Assembly (NCBI GenBank): GCA_035649895.1
Contig: DASRIS010000091.1
Span: 1 to 43,575, forward strand
Reading direction: 5' to 3'
Source: DASSUC01 sp035649895
GTDB lineage: Bacteria; Actinomycetota; Actinomycetes; Mycobacteriales; Micromonosporaceae
DNA: 43,575 nucleotides
Of the stretch, positions 1 through 7,259 are shown piece after piece. How positions within the stretch are numbered: the stretch's first letter is position 1; each line of letters begins with the position of its first letter. The notes below the pieces were generated by a model. The model made no database searches. It saw only the letters and a list, made by a program, of their open reading frames with translations, and was not told where the DNA came from. The translations under genes and the position numbers were made by a program.

Positions 1-1
1 C

Positions 2-2719
2 GGAGTCTCCGGCACCTGGCGTGACCTCACCGACAACGTCAACTCGATGGGCTCGAACCTCACCGGGCAGGTGCGCAACATCGCGCAGGTGACCACCGCG
101 GTAGCGAAGGGCGACCTGTCCCAGAAGATCACCGTTGACGCGCAAGGCGAGATTCTGGAGCTGAAGAACACCGTGAACACGATGGTGGACCAGCTCTCGT
201 CGTTCGCCGACGAGGTCACCCGGGTCGCCCGCGAGGTCGGCACCGAGGGGAAGCTGGGCGGTCAGGCGCAGGTGCGGGGCGTGGCCGGCACCTGGCGGGA
301 CCTGACCGACAACGTCAACTTCATGGCGTCCAACCTGACCGCGCAGGTGCGCAACATCGCCCAGGTGACCACGGCGGTGGCGAAGGGTGACCTGTCGCAG
401 AAGATCACGGTGGACGCGCACGGCGAGATCCTGGAGCTGAAGAACACCGTGAACACGATGGTGGACCAGCTCTCGTCGTTCGCCGACGAGGTGACCCGGG
501 TCGCCAGCGAGGTGGGCTCGCAGGGCAAGCTCGGCGGGCAGGCCCAGGTGAGGGGGGTCTCCGGCACCTGGCGGGACCTGACCGAGAACGTCAACCAGCT
601 CGCCTCGACGCTCACCACCCAGCTGCGCACCATCGCCCAGGTCTCCACCGCGGTGACCCGCGGTGACCTGACGCAGCGCATCGCGGTCGAGGCGCAGGGC
701 GAGGTGGCCGAGCTCAAGGACAACATCAACCAGATGATCGTCACCCTGCGGGAGACCACCAAGAAGAACGCGGAGCAGGGCTGGCTCGACTCGAACCTGG
801 CCCGTACCGGTGGCCTGCTGCAAGGCCAGCGGGACCTGGACGAGGTCTGCCGCATGATCATGACCGAGGTGGCGCCGCTGGTGGAGGCGCAGATCGGCGC
901 CTTCTTCCTCGGCGACCCAGGCGAGGAGCGGGTGCGGCGGCTGCGGCTGGCCGCCTCCTACGGCTACCCGGAGAGCACCGAGGACGTGACCTTCACCGCC
1001 GGTGAGGGCCTGGTCGGACAGGTCGCGCTCTCCCGCCGCACGATCCGCGTGGGTACGGACACCGCCCGGTTGACGGTCCGCTCCGGCCTGCTCGCCACCC
1101 CAGTGACCGACCTGGTCGTGCTGCCGGTCCTCTTCGAGGGCGAGCTGCTCGGCGTGATCGAGTTCGCCTCGGTGGACGCGTTCTCAGAGCTGCACCTGGA
1201 CTTCCTCGAGCGGCTGGTGAGCACGACCGGCGTGGCGCTGAACACCATCCTGGCCAACCGCCGTACCGAGGAGCTGCTGGCCCAGTCCCAGCGGCTCGCC
1301 CACGAGCTGCAGGAGCAGTCGGCCGAGCTCCAGCGCACCAACGCCGAGCTGGAGGAGAAGGCGGCGCTGCTGTCCGAGCAGAACCGCAACATCGAGATCA
1401 AGAACCGCGAGATCGAGATGGCCCGGCTGGGCCTGGAGGAGAAGGCACAGCAGCTGGCGGCCGCGTCGCAGTACAAGTCGGAGTTCCTGGCGAACATGAG
1501 CCACGAGCTGCGTACCCCGTTGAACTCCCTGCTCCTGCTCGCCCGCCTGCTCGCCGACAACCCCGACCAGAACCTGACCCGCAAGCAGACCGAGTTCGCC
1601 CGCACCATCTACAGCGCCGGCTCGGACCTGCTCGCGCTCATCGACGACATCCTGGACCTGTCCAAGATCGAGGCCGGCCGGATGGACGTCGAGCCGGCCG
1701 AGGTGCACTTCGAGGAGGTCCGCTCCTATGTGGAGCAGGCGTTCAGCCCGCACGCCGAGGAGAAGGGGCTGCAGCTGTCGGTGGCGGTCTCCCCGGAGCT
1801 GACCGGGCCGATCATCACCGATGCCCAGCGGCTCCAGCAGATCCTGCGCAACCTGCTGTCCAACGCCGTGAAGTTCACCGACTCGGGCGGGGTCACCCTC
1901 TCCATCCACGCTGGACCGAAGGGCACGTCCTTTGACGAGCCGGCGCTGAACAACGCCCGGCAGGTGGTCGGGTTCACCGTCGCCGACACCGGCATCGGCA
2001 TCTCCGACGACAAGCTCGCCCTGATCTTCGAGGCGTTCCAGCAGGCGGACGGGACGACCAGCCGCAAGTACGGCGGCACCGGGCTCGGCCTGTCCATCAG
2101 CCGTGAGCTGGCCCGGCTGCTGGGCGGCACGATCACGGTCGCCTCGGCACCCGGCCGCGGCTCGTCGTTCACCCTCTACGTGCCCGACGTGATCCCGGCG
2201 GAGACCACACCGACCCCGGTCTTCACCAGCGGCCTGCCGCCCACCCGCCCGACCCCGCCGATGCTGCGCCCGTCACTGAACCCGGAGCCGTACCGGCGCA
2301 GCCGTACCGCCGCCGCCCAGCAGCTCGACGGGGTCACCGTGCTCATCGTCGACGACGACGTGCGCAACGTCTTCGCCCTGACCAGCGCCCTGGAGCTGCA
2401 CGGGATGACCGTGCTCTACGCCGACAACGGCGCCGACGGGATCCGGCTGCTGGCCGAGCACCCCGAGGTGGGCATCGTGCTGATGGACGCGATGATGCCG
2501 GACCAGGACGGGTACGAGACGACCCGGATGATCCGCCGCAACCAGCGCTTCGCCTCGCTGCCGGTGGTCTTCCTCACCGCCAAGGCGATGCCCGGTGACC
2601 GGGAGTCGGCGCTGACGGCAGGAGCCAGCGACTACATCACCAAGCCGGTGGACCTGGACGAGCTGATCGAGCTGATGGCGGCGTGGGTCACCGGCGCCGG
2701 ACGGGAGGTCTCCCCGTGA
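2..2719 (+). CDS. Multi-HAMP hybrid sensor histidine kinase, 5' truncated by window edge
   Basis: The frame is open from base 2, so the start lies upstream; 905 residues are visible. In order: the tail of one HAMP unit, three full HAMP-type units of 92 residues (each with a GTWRDLTDNVN-like linker), a GAF-like domain (about residues 270-410), a coiled coil, HisKA with the phospho-acceptor His in NMSHELRTP (about residue 501), HATPase_c (NLLSNAVKF, DTGIG, GGTGLGL) and a C-terminal receiver with its Asp in MDAMMPDQDG (about residue 829) and Lys in TKPVD. No membrane segment is visible, but the missing N-terminus may hold one. The family relays phosphate from His to Asp. The adjacent receiver-only protein is a likely partner (inference from adjacency). 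Confidence 0.93.
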   Translation, partial: GVSGTWRDLTDNVNSMGSNLTGQVRNIAQVTTAVAKGDLSQKITVDAQGEILELKNTVNTMVDQLSSFADEVTRVAREVGTEGKLGGQAQVRGVAGTWRDLTDNVNFMASNLTAQVRNIAQVTTAVAKGDLSQKITVDAHGEILELKNTVNTMVDQLSSFADEVTRVASEVGSQGKLGGQAQVRGVSGTWRDLTENVNQLASTLTTQLRTIAQVSTAVTRGDLTQRIAVEAQGEVAELKDNINQMIVTLRETTKKNAEQGWLDSNLARTGGLLQGQRDLDEVCRMIMTEVAPLVEAQIGAFFLGDPGEERVRRLRLAASYGYPESTEDVTFTAGEGLVGQVALSRRTIRVGTDTARLTVRSGLLATPVTDLVVLPVLFEGELLGVIEFASVDAFSELHLDFLERLVSTTGVALNTILANRRTEELLAQSQRLAHELQEQSAELQRTNAELEEKAALLSEQNRNIEIKNREIEMARLGLEEKAQQLAAASQYKSEFLANMSHELRTPLNSLLLLARLLADNPDQNLTRKQTEFARTIYSAGSDLLALIDDILDLSKIEAGRMDVEPAEVHFEEVRSYVEQAFSPHAEEKGLQLSVAVSPELTGPIITDAQRLQQILRNLLSNAVKFTDSGGVTLSIHAGPKGTSFDEPALNNARQVVGFTVADTGIGISDDKLALIFEAFQQADGTTSRKYGGTGLGLSISRELARLLGGTITVASAPGRGSSFTLYVPDVIPAETTPTPVFTSGLPPTRPTPPMLRPSLNPEPYRRSRTAAAQQLDGVTVLIVDDDVRNVFALTSALELHGMTVLYADNGADGIRLLAEHPEVGIVLMDAMMPDQDGYETTRMIRRNQRFASLPVVFLTAKAMPGDRESALTAGASDYITKPVDLDELIELMAAWVTGAGREVSP

Positions 2720-2883
2720 GCGCGAGGAGTGAGCGGAGCGAGCCCCGCAGTCGCGAACGAAAGGTGCTGCCGTGAGCGCGAGGAGTGAGCGGAGCGAGCC
2801 CCGTAGTCGCGAACGAAAGGTGGCGCCGTGAGCGCGAGGAGTGAGCGGAGCGAGCCTCGCAGTCGCGAACGAAAGGTGCTGCC
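2716..2883 (+). repeat. Three tandem 56-bp repeats, each starting with GTG and ending in a ribosome site
   Basis: Units span 2716-2771, 2772-2827 and 2828-2883 and differ at only a few bases. Each begins GTGAGCGCG, which is also how the next gene begins at 2884, and ends with GAACGAAAGGTG. Each unit encodes a 19-codon frame (MSARSERSEP...) whose TGA overlaps the next unit's GTG as GTGA. The kinase stop codon also overlaps the first GTG. CGCGA and TCGCG arms could form a weak stem inside each unit. Translation of the micro-frames is not shown by the sequence alone. Confidence 0.9.
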
Positions 2884-3426
2884 GTGAGCGCGCCGGCCCC
2901 TCGCGCGAAGGTGCTGCTCGTCGATGACCGGCGGGACAACCTGGTCGCCCTGGAGGCGATGCTCCAGGGCCTGCCGGTGGAGCCGGTGCCGGTGGAGAGC
3001 GGCGAGGCAGCGCTCAAGCAGCTGCTCGTCGACGACTTCGCGGTCATCCTCCTTGACGCCCAGATGCCGGAGATGGACGGCTTCGAGACGGCCAGCCACA
3101 TCAAGCGGCGGGAGCGGACCCGGCACATCCCGATCATCTTCCTCACCGCCGCCGACCGGGACTCCCAGCTGGCGCTGCGGGGCTACCAGGTCGGCGCGGT
3201 CGACTACCTCACCAAGCCGTTCGACCCGTGGGTGCTGCGCGCCAAGATCTCCGTCTTCGTGGACCTGTGGCTGAAGTCCCGGGCGGTGCTCGACCGGGAG
3301 GCCCGCTGGCAGCGCCTGGCGGTCGCCGTCGACCAGGCGTTGCAGCTGCTGCACGGGCCCGACCCGGCCGGTGCGGTGGGGCGCGTCGTGGAGCTGCTGG
3401 AGACCGCCCGGCGGAGTCCCGGCTGA
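2884..3426 (+). CDS. Stand-alone response regulator (receiver domain)
   Basis: A 180-residue protein with a complete receiver domain: acidic pair D14/D15, phospho-acceptor D58 in LLDAQMPEMDG, T88 in FLTAAD and K111 in LTKPFD. After residue 125 there is only a helical tail of about 55 residues, with no DNA-binding or enzymatic output domain. It probably acts as a phosphate shuttle or protein-protein switch for the kinase encoded just upstream. The GTG start at 2884 follows the third 56-bp repeat, whose GAAAGG serves as ribosome site. The convergent STAS gene ends 12 bp downstream, which suggests a regulatory group using partner switching (inference). Confidence 0.9.
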   Translation: MSAPAPRAKVLLVDDRRDNLVALEAMLQGLPVEPVPVESGEAALKQLLVDDFAVILLDAQMPEMDGFETASHIKRRERTRHIPIIFLTAADRDSQLALRGYQVGAVDYLTKPFDPWVLRAKISVFVDLWLKSRAVLDREARWQRLAVAVDQALQLLHGPDPAGAVGRVVELLETARRSPG

Positions 3427-3438
3427 GCAGACCGGCAG

Positions 3439-3777
3439 CTACATTGCGGAGGCCTCGTTGCTGATCATCAGGGCGGAGCGGAGCCCGGTGATGTCGAGCA
3501 CGCGCATGAGGAACTCGGCGACGTTGACGAGCACGAGACAGCTCCGCGCCCGGGCCGCCTTGCGGCTGAGCACCACCAGCGTGCCCAGCCCCTGTGAGTC
3601 GCAGAAGGTCACCCTGGCCAGGTCGAGCACGATCCGGGGCGGCGGGGAGTCGGCCAGGATCCCGTTGACCGCGCTGGCCAGGTGGCCCACTGTCATCATG
3701 TCGATCTCTCCGGTGCAGCTCACCACGGTCTCGGCGGCAGCGTGCCGCACCTCGACGGTGAGCTCCGGGCGATCCAC
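3439..3777 (-). CDS. STAS-domain anti-sigma factor antagonist
   Basis: A 112-residue single STAS domain of the SpoIIAA/RsbV type. The phosphorylatable serine sits in the signature VTFCDSQGLGTL (S61), preceded by the strand IVLDLARV. In this family the unphosphorylated form binds an anti-sigma kinase and frees a sigma factor; phosphorylation at the Ser switches it off. No anti-sigma kinase or sigma gene lies in the window, so the partner is unknown. The GTG start at 3777 lies inside a perfect 14-bp palindrome. It is convergent with the receiver gene and divergent from hemL, with 65 bp between the start codons. Confidence 0.88.
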   Translation of the reverse strand: MDRPELTVEVRHAAAETVVSCTGEIDMMTVGHLASAVNGILADSPPPRIVLDLARVTFCDSQGLGTLVVLSRKAARARSCLVLVNVAEFLMRVLDITGLRSALMISNEASAM

Positions 3778-3784
3778 GTGGATC
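3771..3784. promoter_or_regulatory. Perfect 14-bp palindrome over the STAS start codon, with a nearby hairpin
   Basis: GATCCACGTGGATC reads the same on both strands and contains the GTG start (3775-3777, minus strand) of the STAS gene. About 20 bp further toward hemL, AGCCCC (3796-3801) and GGGGCT (3807-3812) form a second stem that can lengthen with one bulge. The palindrome may be an operator for the divergent STAS/hemL promoters. No known consensus was matched. Confidence 0.4.
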
Positions 3785-3842
3785 AGCCTATCGGCAGCCC
3801 CGGTGCGGGGCTTGCCGTGTGCGTTGAGAGAATGGCGAAACC

Positions 3843-5342
3843 GTGACCACGTACCCTACTGACGCGCCGGCCTCGCAGGCCCTCTTCGACCGCGCCCAGG
3901 CCATCGTGCCGGGCGGGGTGAACTCACCGGTGCGCGCGTTCCGGGCGGTCGGCGGCACTCCCCGGTTCATGGTCCGCGGTGCCGGCCCGTGGCTCTACGA
4001 TGCCGACGGCCGTCGCTACGTGGACCTCGTCTGCTCCTGGGGGCCGCTGCTGCTCGGGCACGCCCACCCCGAGGTGGTCGCCGCTGTCCAGGCCGCCGCC
4101 GCCCAGGGCACCAGCTTCGGCACCCCCACCCCGGGTGAGGTGGCGCTGGCCGAGGAGCTTGTCGCGCGTACCCCCGTGGAGCAGGTCCGGCTGGTCAGCT
4201 CGGGCACTGAGGCGACCATGTCGGCGCTGCGGCTGGCCCGCGGCTTCACCGGGCGGGCGAAGGTCGTCAAGTTCGCCGGCTGCTACCACGGCCATGTCGA
4301 CGCCCTGCTCGCCGCGGCCGGCTCGGGCGTCGCCACCCTCGCCGCGGCCGCTGAACCCACCTCCAGCGCCGCCATGCTCGCCTCCGGCGCCGCCGCCGTG
4401 ATGGGCGCAGGTGCTGCCCTGCTCGCCGCCGGTGAGGTGGCGTGGTCGCACCGCGACCTCGGCGGGCGACCGGACTCACCGGGCGTCACCGGAGCGGCGG
4501 CCGGGGACACGATCGTGCTGCCGTACCACGACATCGCGGCGGTCGAGGCGGCCTTCGCGGAGCGTGGCGACCAGATCGCCGCCGTGGTCACCGAGGCGGC
4601 GCCGGGCAACATGGGAGTCATCGCGCCGCGGGACGGGTTCAACGCCCGGCTGGCCGAGGTCGCCCACTCCCACGGCGCGCTGCTGGTGCTCGACGAGGTG
4701 ATGACCGGCTTCCGGGTCAGCCGCGGTGGCTGGCACGAGCTCGACCCGGTCGACGCCGACCTGTGGACCTTCGGCAAGGTGATGGGCGGCGGGCTGCCCG
4801 CGGCGGCGTTCGGCGGCCGGGCTGAGATCATGCAGTGCCTGGCCCCGGCCGGGCCGGTCTACCAGGCCGGCACGCTCTCCGGTAACCCGCTGGCCTGCGC
4901 CGCTGGCCTCGCCACGCTCACCCTGGCCACGCCCGAGGTCTACCGGCGGCTCGATGAGGCCGCGGACCTGCTGGGCAAGCTCGCCGCCGAGGCGCTGAGC
5001 GCCGCCGGAGTGCCGCACCGGCTGTCGTACGCGGGCAACATGTTCTCGGTCTTCTTCACCGACGTGGACGTGACCGACTTCGACTCGGCCAGGACCCAGG
5101 ATCTGGCCGCCTTCCGGGCGTTCTTCCACGCCATGCTGGCCCGCGGGGTGTACCTGCCGCCGAGCGCGTTCGAGGCGTGGTTCGTCTCGGCCGCCCTCGA
5201 CGACGAGGCGCTGGACACGGTCGCCGCGGCGCTCGGGCCCGCGGCTGAGGCCGCCGCCCGCGCCGGGTCCGGCGGCACTGGGTCAGGCAGCGCCGGGACC
5301 GGCGGCGCCGGAGCCGGCAGCGGGGCTGGGGCTGCGCGATGA
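3843..5342 (+). CDS. hemL: Glutamate-1-semialdehyde 2,1-aminomutase with a loop insertion
   Basis: A 499-residue PLP enzyme that converts glutamate-1-semialdehyde to 5-aminolevulinate, the haem precursor. Family marks: VPGGVNSPVRAF at the N-terminus, VSSGTEATMSALR, DEVMTGFRVSRGG, and the PLP lysine K312 in TFGKVMGGGLPAA. Usual length is about 430-440. The excess is an Ala-rich stretch of about 41 residues (roughly 167-207), inserted between AGSGVATL and DSPGVTGAAAGDT, which are normally almost adjacent, plus a Gly/Ser/Ala tail from about residue 473. The catalytic lysine falls near its usual place once the insert is subtracted. First gene of a haem/cytochrome c operon; its TGA overlaps the next ATG as ATGA. 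Confidence 0.95.
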   Translation: MTTYPTDAPASQALFDRAQAIVPGGVNSPVRAFRAVGGTPRFMVRGAGPWLYDADGRRYVDLVCSWGPLLLGHAHPEVVAAVQAAAAQGTSFGTPTPGEVALAEELVARTPVEQVRLVSSGTEATMSALRLARGFTGRAKVVKFAGCYHGHVDALLAAAGSGVATLAAAAEPTSSAAMLASGAAAVMGAGAALLAAGEVAWSHRDLGGRPDSPGVTGAAAGDTIVLPYHDIAAVEAAFAERGDQIAAVVTEAAPGNMGVIAPRDGFNARLAEVAHSHGALLVLDEVMTGFRVSRGGWHELDPVDADLWTFGKVMGGGLPAAAFGGRAEIMQCLAPAGPVYQAGTLSGNPLACAAGLATLTLATPEVYRRLDEAADLLGKLAAEALSAAGVPHRLSYAGNMFSVFFTDVDVTDFDSARTQDLAAFRAFFHAMLARGVYLPPSAFEAWFVSAALDDEALDTVAAALGPAAEAAARAGSGGTGSGSAGTGGAGAGSGAGAAR

Positions 5343-5971
5343 GCCGTACCGTCGTGCACGTGCTGCGCCACGGCGAGGTGTACAACCCGGACCGCATCCT
5401 CTATGGCCGGCTGCCAGGCTTCCGCCTGTCCGAGCTGGGCATCCAGATGGCCAAGGCGGTCGCGGCGGCACTGGCCGACCGCGACATCGGGTACGTGGCG
5501 GCGAGCCCGCTGGAGCGCGCCCAGCAGACCGCCGAGCCGATCGCCGCGCAGTTCGGCCTGCCGGTCTGCGTTGACGAGCGGCTGATCGAGAGCGCGAACT
5601 GGTTCGAGGGGCGCAAGGTCTCGGTCGGCGACGGGTCACTGCGCGACCCGCGGAACTGGTGGGTGCTGCGAGACCCGGTGACGCCCTCCTGGGGCGAGCC
5701 GTACGCCATGATCGCCCAGCGGATGCTGGCCGCGCTGCACGCCGCCCGGGATGCGGCGAGCGGGCGCCAGGCCGTACTCATCTCGCACCAGCTGCCGATC
5801 TGGACCCTGCGCCGGCACGTCGAGCGGCGCCGGCTCTGGCACGACCCGCGCCGCCGCCAGTGCGGGCTGGCCAGCCTCACCTCGTTCCACTTCGACGGCG
5901 AGCGCGTGGAGGGCGTCGCGTACACCGAGCCGGCCGCCCATCTCGGCCCGGGGACCGGCAGAGGCGCGTGA
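5339..5971 (+). CDS. Histidine phosphatase (phosphoglycerate mutase-like) family protein
   Basis: A 210-residue protein with the family's RHG signature (VLRHGEVYNPDRILYGRLPG) at the N-terminus and the second catalytic His in ISHQLPIWTLRRH. These residues form the phospho-histidine active site of the branch, but the substrate cannot be told from sequence. Its ATG overlaps the hemL stop by 4 bp and its own stop overlaps the next start by 1 bp. The same order (hemL, phosphatase, thioredoxin, ccdA, resB, ccsA) is common in actinobacteria, including mycobacteria. This suggests a role around haem or cytochrome c maturation, which is inference from context. Confidence 0.88.
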   Translation: MSRTVVHVLRHGEVYNPDRILYGRLPGFRLSELGIQMAKAVAAALADRDIGYVAASPLERAQQTAEPIAAQFGLPVCVDERLIESANWFEGRKVSVGDGSLRDPRNWWVLRDPVTPSWGEPYAMIAQRMLAALHAARDAASGRQAVLISHQLPIWTLRRHVERRRLWHDPRRRQCGLASLTSFHFDGERVEGVAYTEPAAHLGPGTGRGA

Positions 5972-6510
5972 TGCGCGGCCGCCGCACGCTCCTGCTCGCC
6001 GGCGCGGCGCTCGTCGTGGCCATCGCCCTGGCCGCGTGGTATGCGACCAGCGGGGGCCCGGCCGCCGAGCCGCAGCGCCTCTCCGCGCCGCCGCTCACCG
6101 GTGAGCTGCTCGACGGGGGCTCCTACCACCTCGCCGCGCACCGCGGCGAGGTGGTGGTCATCAACTTCTGGGCCTCCTGGTGCGCCCCCTGCCGGGCCGA
6201 GATAGCCGACCTGGAGCGCACCTACCAGGCCGTACGCGCACAGGGTGTGAGCTTCGTCGGGGTGAACATCCGCGACCCCGACCGGGACAAGGCACAGGCC
6301 TTCGTTGCGGGACGGGTCAGCTACCCGAGCGTGTTCGACCCGGCCGGCCGGCTGTCGGTCGGGTTCGCCGGCTTCGGCGCGACGACGATCCCGGCCACCG
6401 TCATCGTGGACCGGCAGGGCCGGGTCGCCGAGGTGATCCGTACCCCGGTGCGGCAGGGCGACCTCCAGCCGCTCGTCGAACGCGTGGCGGCCGAGCCCGG
6501 AGCGCCGTGA
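5971..6510 (+). CDS. resA: Membrane-anchored TlpA/ResA-like thiol-disulfide reductase
   Basis: A 179-residue protein with an N-terminal signal anchor (about residues 6-24, no lipobox cysteine) followed by a thioredoxin fold facing outside. The active site is WCAPC (C71, C74) within INFWASWCAPCRAE, and the cis-Pro region is TTIPATVIVD. ResA/CcsX proteins keep the haem-binding cysteines of apocytochrome c reduced, taking electrons from CcdA, which is encoded immediately downstream. The ATG at 5971 overlaps the preceding TGA and the gene's own TGA overlaps the ccdA ATG, so translation is probably coupled. Confidence 0.92.
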   Translation: MRGRRTLLLAGAALVVAIALAAWYATSGGPAAEPQRLSAPPLTGELLDGGSYHLAAHRGEVVVINFWASWCAPCRAEIADLERTYQAVRAQGVSFVGVNIRDPDRDKAQAFVAGRVSYPSVFDPAGRLSVGFAGFGATTIPATVIVDRQGRVAEVIRTPVRQGDLQPLVERVAAEPGAP

Positions 6511-7259
6511 TGGGTGAGGCGTTCGCGGAGATCGCCGCGGGCGGGCCGCTGCTGTTCGCGGTCGGCGTGGCGGCGCTCGCCGGGCTGGTCAGCTTCCTGT
6601 CGCCCTGCGTGCTGCCGCTCGTCCCCGGCTACCTGTCGTACGTGACCGGCCTGGCCGGCGCGGACCTCGACGACGGGCGGCGCCGCGGCCGGGTGCTCGC
6701 CGGCACGCTGCTCTTCGTGGCCGGCTTCACCGCCGTCTTCACCCTGACCGGCGTGCTCGCCGCGGGGGTCGGTACCGCGCTGCTGGTGCACGGGCGGGCG
6801 GTGCAGGTGGTCGTCGGCGCGCTCACGATAGTGCTCGGCCTGGCCTTCCTCGGCCTGGTCCCGGGCCTGCAGCGGGAGTGGCGGCTGCGGATGGTGCCGA
6901 ACGCCGGCCTGGCTGGCGCGCCGTTCTTCGGCGCGGTGTTCGCGCTCGGGTGGGTGCCGTGCGTCGGGCCGACCCTCGGCGCCGTGCTGGGCCTGGCCAC
7001 CGTCGGCGGCCAGCCGACCCGCGGCGCGGTGCTCGGCATCGCCTACTGCCTCGGCCTCGGCGTGCCGTTCGTCGCCTTCGGGCTCGGCTTCCGCCGGCTG
7101 ATCGGGGTGTTCGGCGCGGTCCGGCGCAACAGCCGGTGGGTCACCCGGGTCGGCGGCGCGCTGCTGGTGCTGGTCGGGCTGGCCCTGGTCACCGACGGCT
7201 GGACCGAGCTGGTCAACTGGCTGCGCAGCACCGTGGGCGTGGGCGAGGTGGCGCTGTGA
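6510..7259 (+). CDS. ccdA: Cytochrome c biogenesis transmembrane protein CcdA
   Basis: A 249-residue, six-helix membrane protein of the DsbD/CcdA family. The two redox cysteines are in conserved settings: C33 in SFLSPCVLPLVPGYLSYVTG and C151 in GWVPCVGPTLGAVLG. CcdA passes reducing power from cytoplasmic thioredoxin across the membrane to extracytoplasmic thioredoxins such as the ResA-like protein upstream. The ATG at 6510 overlaps the resA stop (TGATG), and the stop overlaps the resB GTG. Length and topology are normal for the family. Confidence 0.94.
   Translation: MGEAFAEIAAGGPLLFAVGVAALAGLVSFLSPCVLPLVPGYLSYVTGLAGADLDDGRRRGRVLAGTLLFVAGFTAVFTLTGVLAAGVGTALLVHGRAVQVVVGALTIVLGLAFLGLVPGLQREWRLRMVPNAGLAGAPFFGAVFALGWVPCVGPTLGAVLGLATVGGQPTRGAVLGIAYCLGLGVPFVAFGLGFRRLIGVFGAVRRNSRWVTRVGGALLVLVGLALVTDGWTELVNWLRSTVGVGEVAL

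Noticed and set aside
2716..2883. CRISPR array
   Set aside because: The 56-bp units are directly adjacent with no spacers, and no cas genes are present.
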